Assembly (NCBI RefSeq): GCF_947179515.1
Contig: NC_067495.1
Coordinates: forward strand, 27,171,913 to 27,235,912
From: Apodemus sylvaticus
Taxonomy: Eukaryota > Chordata > Mammalia > Rodentia > Muridae
Reading direction: 5' to 3'
Length of the DNA: 64,000 nucleotides
The notes beneath the pieces are model-generated. The model worked only from the letters and a program-made list of their open reading frames with translations. It did no database searches and was not told the origin of the DNA. Positions 47,916 through 59,400 of the stretch are shown here, one piece after another (the first letter of the stretch is position 1; each line of letters opens with the position of its first letter). The translations under genes were made by a program, and so were the position numbers.

Positions 47916-50900
47916 TTAATATCCACTTATCAGAGATTGCATTCCATGTGTATTCTTTTGTGATTGGGTTACCTCACTTAGGATGATATTTTCCAGATCA
48001 AACCATTTGCCTAAAAATTTTGTGAATTCATTGTTTCTAATTGCTGAGTAGTATTTCATTGTGCAAATATACCACATTTTCTGTATCCATTCCTCCTTTG
48101 AGGGGCATCTGGGTTCTTTCCAGCTTCTGGCTATTATAAATAAGGCTGCTATGAACATATTAGAGCATGTGTCTTTATTGCATGCTGGGGAATCCTTTGG
48201 GTATATGCCCAGGAGTGGTATAGCAGGGTCCTCCGGAAGTGTCATGTCCAGTTTTCTGAGGAACCGCCAGACTGATTTCCACAGTGGTTGTACCATCTTA
48301 CAGCCCCACCAGCAGTGGAGGAGTGTTCCTCTTTCTCCGCATCCTCGCCAACACCTGCTGTCTCCTGAGTTTTGACCTTAGCCATTCTAGCTGGTGTAAG
48401 GTAAAATCTCAGGGTTGTTTTGATCTGCATTTCCCTAATGACTAATGATGTTGAGCACTTCTTAAGGTGCCTCTTGGCCATCTGAATTTCTTCAGGTGAA
48501 AATTCTTTGTTAAGATTTGTACCCCATTTTTTGGGGCTGGTGAGATGGCTCAGCGGTTAAGAGCACCGACTGCTCTTCCGAAGGTCCTGAGTTCAAATCC
48601 CAGCAACCACATGGTGGCTCACAACCATCTGTAACGAGATCTGACTCCCTCTTCTGGGGTGTCTGAAGACAGCTACGGTGTATTTACATTTAATAAATAA
48701 ATCTTTTTTAAAAAAAGATTTGTACCCCATTTTTAATAGGGTTATTTGGTTCCCTGGGGTCTAACTTCTTGTGTTCTTTGTATATATTGGATATTAGCCC
48801 TCTATCAGATGTAGGGTTGGTGAATATCCTTTCCCAATTTGATGGTTGCCATTTTGTCCTTTTAACAGTGTCCTTTGCCTTACAGAAACTTTGTAATTTT
48901 ATGAGGTCCCATTTGTCAATTCTTGATCTTAAAGCATAAGCTATTGGTGATCTGTTCAGGAACTTTTCCCCTGTGCCCATGTCCTCAAGGGTCTTCCCCA
49001 GTTTCTTTTCTATTAGTTTCAGTGTGTCTGGTTTTACATGGAGGTCCTTGGTCCACTTGGAGTGAAGTTTAGTACATGGAGATAAGAATGGATCAATTCG
49101 CATTCTTCTGCATGCTGACCTCCAATTGATCCAGCACCATTTGTTGAAAAGGCTATCTTTTTTCCACTGGATGTTGTTGGCTCCTTTGTCAAAGATCAAG
49201 TGACCATAGGTGTGTGGATTCATTTCTGGATCTTCAATTCTATTCCATTGGTCCACTTGTCTGTCACTGTGCCAATACCATGCAGTTTTTAACACTATTG
49301 CTCTGTAGTATTGCTTGAGGTCCGGGATACTGATTCCCCCAGAAATTCTTTTATTGTTTAGGATAGTTTTAGCTATCCTGGGTTTTTTGTTATTCCAGAT
49401 GAATTTGAGAATTGCTCTTTCTACCTCTATGAAGAACTGAGTTGGGATTTTGATGGGGATTGCATTGAATCTGTAGATTGCTTTTGGCAAGATGGCCATT
49501 TTAACTATATTAATCCTGCCAATCCATGAGCATGAAAGATTTTTCCATTTTCTGAGGTCTTCTTCAATTTCCTTCTTCAGAGACCTGAAGTTCTTGTCAT
49601 ACTGATCTTTCACTTGTTTGGTTAGAGTCACACAAAGATACTTTATATTGTTTGTGGCTCTTGTGAAGGGTGTCATTTCCCTAATTTCTTTGTCAGCCTG
49701 CCTATCCTTTGAGTATAGGAAGGCTACTGATTTGCTTGAGTTGATTTTATAACCAGCCACTTCGCTGAAGTTGTTTATCAGCTGTAGGAGTTCTCTAGTG
49801 GAATTTTTGGGTCACTTAAGTATACTATCATATCATCTGCAAATAGTGATAGTTTGACTTCTTCCTTTCCAATTTGTATCCCTTTGGCCTCCTTATATTG
49901 TCTAATTGCTCTAGCTAGTACCTCAAGTACTAAATTGAAAAGATAGGGAAAGAGGGGGCAGCCTTGTCTAGTCCCTGATTTTAGTGGGATTGCTTCAAGT
50001 TTCTCTCCATTTAGTTGATGTTTGGCTACCAGTTTGTTATATATTGCTTTTACTATGTTTAGGTATGGGCATTGAATTCCTGTTCTTTCCAAGACTTTTA
50101 GCATGAAAGGATGCTGAATTTTGTCAAATGCTTTTTCAGCATCTAATGAAATGACCATGTGGGTTTTTTTTTCTGAGTTTGATTAGGCAGTGGATTGCAT
50201 TGATGGATTTCCGTATATTGAACCATCCCTGCATCCCTGGGATGAAGCCTACTTGATCATGGTGACTGATCATTTTGACGTATTCTTGGATTTGGTTTAT
50301 GAGAATTTATTGAGTATTTTCGCATCAATATTCATAAGGAAAATTGGTCTGAAGTTCTCCTTTTTAGGGTCTTTGTGTTGTTTAGGTATAAGAGTAATTG
50401 TGGCTTCATAGAACAAATTGGGTAGTGTTTCTTCTGTTTCTATTTTGTGAAATAGTCTGGGGAGTATTGGTATTATGTCTTCTTTGAAGGTCTGATAGAA
50501 CTCAGCACTATTGTGTTCAGCTTCCAGGTATATCTGGGCTTTCTGTTGTTTTTGTTGCTATTGAAGACCAGCCTTAATCTGTAGTGATCTGATAGGAGGC
50601 ATGGGATTACTTCAATCTTTTTATACCTGTTGAGGTGCGTTTTGTGACCAATTATATCATCAGTTTTGGAGAAGGTACCATGAGGTGCTGAGAAGATGGT
50701 ATATTCTTTTGATTTAGGATGAAATGTTCTATAGATATCTGTTAACTCCATTTGGTCCCTAACTTCTGTGTCTCTGTTTATTTTGTGTTTCCCTGATCTG
50801 CCCATTGGTGAGAGTGGGGTGTTGAAGTTACCCACAATTATTGTGTGAGGTGCAATGTGCGTTTTGTGGTTTAGTAAAGTTTCTTTTATGAATGAGGGTT

Positions 50901-51270
50901 CCCTTGCATTTAGAGCATAGATGTTCAGAATTCAGAGATCTTCTTGGTAGATTTTTTTTCTTTGATGTGTATGAAGTGTCCTTTATCTTTTTGGATGACT
51001 TTTGGTTGAAAGTAGATTTTATCTGATATTAGAATGGCTATTCCAGCTTGTTTCCTGTGACCATTTGGCTTGTAAAATTGTTTTCTGACCCTTTACTCTG
51101 GGGTAATGTTTGTCTTTGATACTGAGGTGTGTTTCTTGAATGCAGCAAAATGCTGGGTCCTGTTTATGTATCTAGTCTGTTATTATATGTCTTTTTATTG
51201 GGGACTTCAGTTCATTAATGTTAAGAGATATTAAGGAATAGTGACTGTTGCTTCCTGTTATTTTTGACAT
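47916..51270 (-). pseudogene. L1-3 ORF2, with B2 insertion and 0.67-kb deletion
   Basis: ORF2 probably starts at ATG 51270 (MSKITGS on the - strand), i.e. a few codons upstream of the MTGS or MIGS start used in L1-4 and L1-1. The endonuclease region is fragmentary (GNFNTPLSP near 50830). At about 50513 the text jumps from the NNRKPRYTWKLN block to the AEFYQ block of the reverse transcriptase, losing about 0.67 kb. The reverse transcriptase blocks are then well kept: SGTRQGCPLFPYLFN and LSLFADDMIVYLSD (50158-49778), and a 350-residue open stretch at 49760-48708. The C-terminal zinc-knuckle part lies left of the B2 and ends at 47916. Confidence 0.92.
48532..48714 (+). mobile_element. B2 SINE with 20-bp TSD, nested in L1-3
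   Basis: This is a complete murine B2: GGGGCTGGTGAGATGGCTCA, GGTTAAGAGCACCGACTGC, the B box GAGTTCAAATCC (about 48590), CACATGGTGGCTCACAACC, then an AATAAATAAATC tail. Polymerase III A and B boxes are recognisable. AAGATTTGTACCCCATTTTT flanks it at 48512-48531 and 48715-48734. It lies opposite to its host L1 and interrupts its ORF2, so it is younger than L1-3. Confidence 0.97.
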
Positions 51271-51314
51271 TTTTTATGTTTGTGTACTTATCTTCTTTTG
51301 GGTTTCTTGAAAGA

Positions 51315-52418
51315 TTACTTTCTTGATTTTTCTAGGGTGTGGTTTCCCTCCTTGTGTTGGCATTTTCAATCAATTATCCTCTATAGGGTTGGACTTGTGG
51401 AAAGATATTGTGTATATTTGGTTTTGCCATGGAAGTCTTGATTTCTCCATTTATGGTGATTGATAGTTTTGCTGGGTATAGTAACCTGGTCTGGCATTTA
51501 TGTTCTCTTAGGGTCTATATAACATCTGCTGAGGATCTTCTAGCTTTCATAGTCTCTTTCATAGTCTCTGGTGAGAAGTCTGGTGTAATTCTGATAGGTC
51601 TGACTTTATATATTACTTGACCTTTTTCCCTTACTGCTTTTAATATTCTTTATTTATTTAGTACATTTGGTGTTTTGATTATTATGTGACAGGAGGAATT
51701 TCTTTTCTGGTCCAATCTATTTGGAGTTCTATAGGCTTCTTTATGTTCATGGACATCTCTTTCTTTAGGTTAGGGAAGTTTTCTTCTAATAATTTTTTGG
51801 AAGATATCTACTTGCCCTTTAAGTTGTGAATCTTCACACTCTTCTATATCTATAATCCTTAAGCTTGGTCTTTTCATTGTGTCCTGGATTTCCTGGATGT
51901 TTTGAGTTAGGAACTTTTTGAATTTTGCATTTTCTTTGACTGTTGTGTCATTGTTTTCTATGGTATCTTCTGCATCTGAGATTCTCTCTGTCTCTTATAT
52001 TCTGTTGGTGATATTTGCATCTATGACTCTTGATCTCTTCCCTAGGTTTTCCATCTCCGATGTTATCACCCTTTTGATTTCTTTATTGTTTCTATTTCCA
52101 TGTTTAGATTCTGGATTGTTTTGTTCAGTTCCTTCACCTGTTTGGTTGTGTTTTCCCATAATTCTTTAAGGGATTTTTGTGTTTCCTCTTTAAGGGCTTC
52201 TACCTGTTCATCTATGTTCTCTTGTATTTCTTTAAGGGATTTATGTCCTTCTTAAAGTCCTCTATCATCATCATGAGATGTGATTTTAAATCAGAGTCTT
52301 TTTTTTTCTGGTGTGTTAGGGTAACCAGGGCTTGCTGTGGTGTGAGAACTGGGTTATGTGATACCAAGTAGTAGCCTTTGTTTCTGTTGCTTGTGTTCTT
52401 GTGCTTGCCTTTTGCCAT
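51315..52418 (-). pseudogene. L1-3 ORF1, frameshifted
   Basis: ORF1 starts at ATG 52418 (MAKGKHKNTSNRN) and the aligned stop is TAA at 51315-51317. A frameshift near 52350 garbles the segment before KKKDSDLKSHLMMMIEDFKKD. Coiled-coil, RNA-recognition and C-terminal segments are recognisable only in pieces. Wording is close to L1-2, consistent with a shared older subfamily. Confidence 0.85.
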
Positions 52419-52845
52419 TGGGTTATTTCTGGTGTTAGCTGGTCTTCTGTCTTTGACTGTGGCTTGTCTCTCCTGCAAGCCTGTGCGTCAGTACTCCTGA
52501 GAAACCAATTCTCTATGTGAGGAATTTAGCTGTGGTACAGGATCAGCTCTGTTCTTGCAGGGGTACGCACTAATGGGAAACCAGCTCTTTCCTGGTAGTA
52601 TTTGTGTATGTAGCTCTGTGGCACTGGATCAGCTCTGAACACAGATGGAATTCAGAATTCTCCTGTCCCAGGCAACACCTCAATTCCTGTGTCCTGAATG
52701 TTCCAGGCAGGTTCCTTTGAGCAGTAGTGTTGGTCCTACCTGCACTCACAGGCCTGTCCACAGTCCTAGGAGGCTAGCTATCTCCCTGTGCCACCTGAGT
52801 ATAGAGCACTGTAGCAGAGTATTGTCTTCAGGCACAGCTAATTTG
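52419..52845 (-). promoter_or_regulatory. L1-3 5' UTR, monomer-like, short
   Basis: A block at about 52497-52555 (TGAGAAACCAATTCTCT ... GGATCAGCTCTGTTC) recurs in diverged form at about 52571-52640 (GGGAAACCAGCTCTTT ... GGATCAGCTCTGAAC). The 5' UTR is similar in organisation to that of L1-2 and unlike that of L1-4 and L1-5. Promoter role is inferred from the family. Confidence 0.55.
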
Positions 52846-52847
52846 GT

Positions 52848-53830
52848 GTTTTCTCAAAAAAACAGAATAGTTCTACCTTAAGACCCAGCGATACCACTCC
52901 TGGGAATATAACTCAAAAGATGTTCCACCATACCACAAATGACACATCTCCAACTATCTGCATAGCAGCTCTTTTCATAATAGCCAGAAACTAGACGCAA
53001 CCCAAATGTCCCTGAAGTGAAGAATGGATAAAGAATACCTGGTTCATTTGCCCAATGGAGTACTACTCAGCTATTAAAAATAGTGACTTCATAAATTTTG
53101 TAGGCAAATGGACGCAACTTGAGACTATCATCCTGAGAGAGGTAACCCATACCCAAAGGGCATGCATGGCATGTACTCACTTATAAGTGAATATTAGCCA
53201 TAAAGTTAATGATACCCATGCTATACTCCACAGACCCAAAGGAGCTAAATAAGAAGGAAGACCCAAGCAAGGATACTTGAATCACACTTAGAAGGGACAA
53301 TAAAATAGTCATGAGGCAGATGGAGGGAGAGAACTTGGAAGGATGGGGATGAAGAGGGAAATGGGATGATCTGATCAGATATAGGGAGAACAGGATAGAG
53401 AGAATGAAAATCCACACAGGGTTGGGGAGGGGAACATGCCAGAGACCTAGGACAGGAGGAGGCTCCAGGGCATCTATGGTGGTGACTCTAGCTGAGACTC
53501 CTAGCAGTGGGGAATATGGTACCTGAAGTGGCCACTGCCTATAACCAGGCAGGATGCCCAGTGGAAGGATAAGCACAGCAAAACCTACAATTCAAAACCT
53601 CCCCCACAAAACCTACAATTCAAAATGTACAGGGACAAATATAGAGCAGAGATGGAGGGGATGGCCAACCATTAACTGCCACAACTTGAGGCCCATCCCA
53701 TTTGAGAGAGCCAACCCCTGACACTTTTGTGTTGAGAGGCTCAACAGAGATGCTCACTGAAACAGATGCATATACCTGAAGACAAACCTTATAACATTCT
53801 CTGGGAGTCTTATGGGAAAGTCTCTTGACA
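52848..53830 (+). mobile_element. Lx-family L1, ORF2 end and 3' UTR
   Basis: The text opens with ACTCCTGGGAATATAACTC and follows the end of an old L1 ORF2 (ATGGAGTACTACTCAGCTATT, TGTACTCACTTATAAGTGAATATT). A 3' UTR follows with GGAATATGGTACCTGAAGTGG, ATGGCCAACCATTAACTGCC and GAGAGGCTCAACAGAGATGC, wording I recall from Lx elements. It is 5'-truncated at the L1-3 boundary and its own poly(A) is missing; it fades out at about 53830. Confidence 0.82.
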
Positions 53831-53839
53831 GATTCAGTC

Positions 53840-53933
53840 CATTATCTGTTTAGTGATTTATCTTTTAACCATTCTACTGGGTCTGTAGTAGTGTTCTATT
53901 GTGCCTTTAATTTTCATTTTCCTGATTGTTTTT
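53840..53933 (-). mobile_element. Ancient L1 ORF2 fragment, left half
   Basis: TTTAACCATTCTACTGGG, then TTTAATTTTCATTTTCCTGATT is the complement of a conserved segment near the ORF2 end of old mammalian L1s. L1-5 is inserted in it; the right half starts at 60559. Confidence 0.65.
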
Positions 53934-53945
53934 AAAAGTGTTTTT

Positions 53946-55142
53946 GGGCGGCGGCGGCGGCAGCGGCAGTGCAGCAGTGGCTGGTCCAGCTGAAGGGCCA
54001 TCAGCAGTGGAACCAAGGTGACACAGGGTCCAGTTGGCCCTGTGCCCATGACCACTGACCTTCGCGGACCAGCCGGGCTGCAAGCAGCTGCGGTTGTGCA
54101 GCGGCTTTCCTGCACGGAAGCCACTTCAGAACTGGGCCTCCCACCAGTCAGGAGAGGTGCATCCATCTTGGTTTCGGACTCCAGGGATCAGACAGACTGA
54201 GGTACACAAACATAATCCGAGGCCAACACCGCGGTGGTCTGAGCCCGACGGGCGTTGGCCTGCACCCAGGCCCTGGGCTGGTCGGGTGGCCATCGGGGTG
54301 CCAACACAGCCAGGAGGTTTTTTTGCCCAGGCCTGCGTGCGCGCCGCCATTTTGCCTGCAGGACAACAGAGAGCTCTGGCAGGCAGACCTGTAACAGGCA
54401 TAGCCTGAGGCTAACAAAGCGGGGGTCTATGCCCCAAAAGGCACAGGACTGACCCCAAGAACTGGGCGGCTTGGTGGGCCATCTGTGAGTCAACCCGCAC
54501 AGGAGGTTGTTAGCACAGCAGACTCTCCCGGTGCTTTCAGGCAGCGCGGGCGCGCACGCCCGCCATCCTAGTCACCTGGCGGACCCAATTAAGTCATAGC
54601 CCTAGGGGAACTTTGCTCAGACCTTGGCCTCCCAGGCTTTTGCCTGGACTCAGGGCCTGGGCGGCTAGGCTAACCTTGTGTGCGCCAGCCCGGTTGGGAA
54701 ATCGGCTGCCCAGCGGAGTGAGCGGAACACAGGGGAGGTCACAGCAGCATACACCTTCGGCACTCCCTGGGGGTGCACATGGGCTCCATCTGGTCCACAG
54801 ACACAATCTGGGGCAAGGCCTCAGGCGGAAGCCCTCAGCTCAACTCTCTCCACTTCTGGATCCAGATCAGCCTGGGCGGCCGCACCACATCTCCAGGTCC
54901 TGCAAGAGGCTAGCTGGGCTTCCGGGCGGCCAGCTGGGAGAAGTCAGTGTGCTACAGTGAATCCAGCGGGACCCAGCGGGAGCCTTCAGGTGCCTGCTTT
55001 GGGACCTGAACAGCCTGGGCAGCAGCACCCTGTCTACAAGCAGTGCAGGAGGTAAGCTGTGCACCAGAGGCCAACTGGGAAGGGGCAGCTTGCACTGGTG
55101 AGTCCAGCACTGAAAAGACAAACTAACAACAGTGAGAACTAG
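53946..55142 (+). promoter_or_regulatory. L1-5 5' UTR with about 190-bp monomer-like repeats
   Basis: The leader begins with a (GGC)n run and resembles the 5' UTR of L1-4 over its whole length. Diverged units start at about 54264 (CACCCAGGCCCTGGGCTGG), 54453 (ACCCCAAGAACTGGGCGG) and 54648 (GGACTCAGGGCCTGGGCGG), spaced about 190-195 bp. GC content and CpG are higher than anywhere else in the window except the L1-4 leader. It is about 150 bp longer than that of L1-4. By family knowledge it drives L1 transcription. Confidence 0.7.
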
Positions 55143-56408
55143 ATGGCAAAAGGCAAAGGTAGGAACATCACTAACAGAAATCAAGGCAATATGGCAACAT
55201 CTGAACCCAATTCTCCTCTACCAACATGTCCTGGATACCCCATCACACCAGTAAAACAAGATTTGGATTTAAAATCACTGGTCATGATGCTGGTACAGGA
55301 ACACATGAAGGACATACTTAAAGAAATTCAGGAGAAAATGGATCAAAAGTTAGAAGCCCTTGCAAGGGAAACACAAAAATCATTGAAAGAAATCCAGGAG
55401 AATACAAAAGCCAACAAGGAAGAAATGCAAAAAACACTTAAAGAAATACAGGAGAACTTTGATCAACAGGCTGAGGTCATGAAAGAGGAAACACAAAAAT
55501 CTCTTAAAGAAATACAGGAGAACTTTGGTCAACAGGCTGAGGTCATGAAAGAGGAAACACAAAAATCTCTTAAGAATTACAGGAAAGCACAAACAAGCAA
55601 GTGAAGGAGCTAAGCAAAACCATCTAGGATCTAAAATCAGAAGTAGAAACAACTAAGAAAACTCAAAGGGAGACAACTTTGGAGATAGAAAGCCTGGGAA
55701 GAAATCAGGGGACAGAGATGCAAATATCAACAACAGAATACAAGAGATAGAAGAAAGAATCTCAGATGCTGAAGATTCCATAGAAACCATGGACTCAACA
55801 GTTAAAGAAAATGCAAAATGCAAAAAGCTTGTAACCCAAAATATCCAGGAAATCCAGGACACAATGAGAAGACCAAACCTAAGGATTATAGGCATAGATG
55901 AGAGTGAAGATTTACAACTTAAAGGGCCAGCAAACATCTTCAATAAAATTATGGAAGAAAACCTAACCTAAAGAGAGAGATGCCCATGAATATACAAGAA
56001 GCCTACAGAACTCCAAACAGACTGGACCAGAACAGAAATACTTCCCGTCACATAATAATCAAAACACCAAATGTTCTAAACAAAGAAAGAATACTAAAGG
56101 CAGTAAGAGAAAAAGGCCAAGTAACATATAAAGGAAGACCTATCAGAATCACAGCAGACTTTTCACCTGAGACTATGAAGGCTAGAAGGTCCTGGGCAGA
56201 TCTCATGCAGACTCTAAGAGAACACAAATGCCAACCAAAACTACTATATCCAGCAAAACTCTCAATCACCATAGATGGAGAAACTAAGATATTTCATGAC
56301 AAAACCAAGTTTACCCAATATCTATCCACAAACCCAGCCCTAAAAAGGATAATAGGAGGACAACACCAATACAAGGAGGGAAACTTCACCCTGGAAAAAG
56401 CAAGATAG
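55143..56408 (+). pseudogene. L1-5 ORF1, frameshifted, with expanded coiled coil
   Basis: ORF1 starts at ATG 55143 (MAKGKGRNITNRNQ) and ends at TAG 56406-56408. The coiled-coil region carries four KEIQE-type units starting at 55320, 55386, 55440 and 55506 (66, 54 and 66 bp apart); the last two are identical except one base. The first open stretch ends at 55604 after a frameshift near 55570. A later piece from 55789 holds the RNA-recognition domain (RRPNLRIIGIDESEDLQLKG). A second shift at about 55965 precedes the C-terminal domain (55980-56408). Confidence 0.92.
55320..55571 (+). repeat. Tandem 66/54/66-bp array in the ORF1 coiled coil
   Basis: Units beginning with AAAGAAAT(A/C/T)CAGGAGAA recur at 55320, 55386, 55440 and 55506. 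The 55440 and 55506 units differ by one base (GAT versus GGT), so that duplication is very recent relative to the element. Unit lengths are multiples of three (22 or 18 codons) and keep the coiled-coil frame. A length-variable coiled coil is known in mouse and rat L1 ORF1. Confidence 0.9.
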
Positions 56409-56468
56409 TAACCTTTCATCAAACCCAAAAGAAGTTAAGCATTCAAATTGAAAAAAATAACGTCAAAA

Positions 56469-59400
56469 ATGATAGGAAGTAACAATCACTATTCCTTAAT
56501 ATCTCTTAACATCAATGGACTTAATGCCCCAATAAAAAGACACAGACTAACTGAATGGATACGTAAACAGGACCCTACATTTTGCTGCTTACAGGAAACA
56601 CACCTCAGGTTCAAAGACAAACACTACCTTAGAGTAAAAGGCTGAAAGACAATTTTACAAGCAAATGGTCTCAGGAAACAAGCTGGAGTAGCCATTTTAA
56701 TATCAGATAAAATTGACTTTCAACCCAAAGTCATCAAAAGAGACCCTGAGAGACACTTCTTGCTGGTCAAAGGAAAAATACAAAAAGAAGAACTGTCAAT
56801 CCTGAACATCTATGCCCCAAATGCAAGGGCACCCTCTTTCGTAAAAGAAACTTTATTAAAACTAAAAGCACACATTGCACCTAACACAATAATTGTGGGT
56901 GACTTCAACACTGCACTATCCTCAATGGACCGATCAGGAAAACAGAAACTATACAGGGACACAATGAAACTAACTGAAGCTTTGGACCAATTAGATTTAA
57001 CAGATATATATAGAACATTCTATCCTAAAACAAAAGAATATACCTTTTTCTCAGCACCTCATGGTACCTTCTCCAAAATCGACCATATAATTGGTCACAA
57101 GACAGACCTCAACAAATATAAGAAGATAGAACTAATCCCATGAATCCTATCTGATCACTATGGAGTAAAAGTGGTCTTCAATAGCAACAGAAACAACAGA
57201 AAACCCACATACACATGGAAACTGAACAATACTCTACTCAATGATACCTTGGTCAAGGAAGAAATAAAGAAAGAAATTAAAGACTTTTTAAAACACAATG
57301 AAAATGAAAACACAACATACCCAAATCTATGGGACATAATGAAAGCAGTGCTAAGAGGAAAACTCATAGCCCCGAGTGCCTCCAAAAAGAAAATGGAGAG
57401 AGCATACATTACCAGCTTAATGACACACCTGAAAGCCCTAGAACAAAAAGAAGCTATTTCACCCAGGAGGAGTAGAAGGCAGGAAATCATCAAACTCAGG
57501 GCCGAAATCAATCAAGTAGAAACAAAGAGAACCATACAAAAAAATCAACAAAACGAGGAGCTGGTTCTTTGAGAAAATCAACAAGATAGATAAACCCTTA
57601 GCCAGACTGACCAAAGGGCACAGAGAAAGTATCCAAATTAACAAACTTAGAAATGAAAAGGGAGATATAACAACGGAAACTGAGGAAATCCAAAAAATCA
57701 TCAGATCCTACTACAAGAGCCTGTACTCAACACAACTAGAGAATCTGGAGGAAATGGACAATTTCCTTGACAGATACCAAATACCAAAATTAAATCAGGA
57801 CCAACTAGACCATCTAAACAGTCCCATAATGCCTAAAGAAATAGAAGGAATCACAGAAAGTCTTGCAACCAAAAAAAGCACAGGACCAGATGGCTTCAGT
57901 GCAGAATTCTACCAGACCTTCAAAGAAGAGTTAACACCAATAATCTTCAAACTATTCCACAAAATAGAAACAGAAGGAACACTACCCAATTCCTTCTACG
58001 AAGCCACAATTACGCTGATACCAAAACTACACAGAGATCCAACAAAGAAAGAGAACTTCAGACCAATTTCCCTTATGAACATCGATGCAAAAATACTCAA
58101 TAAAATTCTTGCCAACCGAATCCAAGAACACATCAAAATGATCATCCACCATGATCAAGTAGGCTTTATCCCGGGAATGCAGGGTTGGTTCAATATACGG
58201 AAATCCATCAATCCAATCCACTACATAAACAAACTCAAAAAACAAAACCACATGGTCATTTCATTGGATGCTGAAAAAGCATTTGACAAAATTCAGCATC
58301 CTTTCATGCTTAAAGTCTTGGAGAGAACAGGAATTCAAGGCCCATACCTAAACATAGTAAAAGCAATATACAGCAAACCGGTAGCCAGCATCAAACTAAA
58401 TGGAGAGAAACTTGAAGCAATCCCACTGAAATCAGGGACCAGACAAGGCTGCCCCCTTTCTCCTTATCTTTTCAATATTGTACTTGAGGTACTAGCTCTG
58501 GCAATTCGACAACATAAGGAGGTCAAAGGGATACAAATTGGAAAGGAAGAAGTCAAACTATCATTATTTGCAGATGACATGATCATCTACCTAAGTAACT
58601 CAAAGAACTCCACTAGAGAGCTCCTACAGCTGATAAACAACTTCAGCAAAGTGGCAGGTTATAAAATCAACTCAAGCAAATCAGTGGCCTTCCTATACTC
58701 AAAGGATAAGCAGGCTGAGAAAGAAATTAGGGAAATGACCCCCTTCACAATAGCCACAAACAGTATAAAGTATCTTGGGGTGACTCTTACCAAACATGTG
58801 AAAGATCTGTATGACAAGAACTTCAAGACTCTAAAGAAGGAAATGAAAGAAGACCTCAAAAAATGGGAAAACCTCCCATGCTCATGGATCGGTAGAATCA
58901 ATATAGTTAAAATGGCCATTTTGCCTAAAGCACTATACAGATTCAATGCAATACCCATCAAAATCCCAACTCAATTCTTCACAGAGTTAGAAAGAGCAAT
59001 TATCAAATTCATCTGGAACAACAAAAACCCAGGATAGCTAAAACTATTCTCAGCAACAAAAGAAAATCTGGGGGAATCAGTATCCCTGACCTCAAGCAAT
59101 ACTACAGAGCAATAGTGTTAAAAAACTGCATAGTATTGGTACAGTGACAGGCAGGAGGATCAATGGAACAGGATTGAAGATCCAGAAATGAACCCACACA
59201 CCTATGGCCACTTGATCCTCGACAAAGAGGCTGAAAACATCCAATGGAAAAAAGATAGCCTTTTCAACAAATGGTGCTGGTTCAACTGGAGGTCAGCATG
59301 CAGAAGAATGGGAATTGATCCATCCTTGTCTCCTTGTACTAAGCTCAAATCCAAATGGATCAAGGACCTCCACATAAAGCCAGACACTCTGAAGCTATTA

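Larger units (their letters stand above)
47650..52845 (-). mobile_element. L1-3: LINE-1 with 5' UTR, internal deletion and a nested B2
   Basis: This - strand LINE-1 has its T-rich tail at about 47650, the complement of a 3' UTR (to 47915), ORF2 (47916-51270), ORF1 (51315-52418) and a 5' UTR (52419 to about 52845). It belongs to an older subfamily than L1-4 and L1-5; its ORF2 start and 5' UTR differ. A B2 SINE is inserted at 48532-48714 and about 0.67 kb of ORF2 is deleted at about 50513. No clear TSD was found, and the right edge abuts an Lx fragment. Confidence 0.92.
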
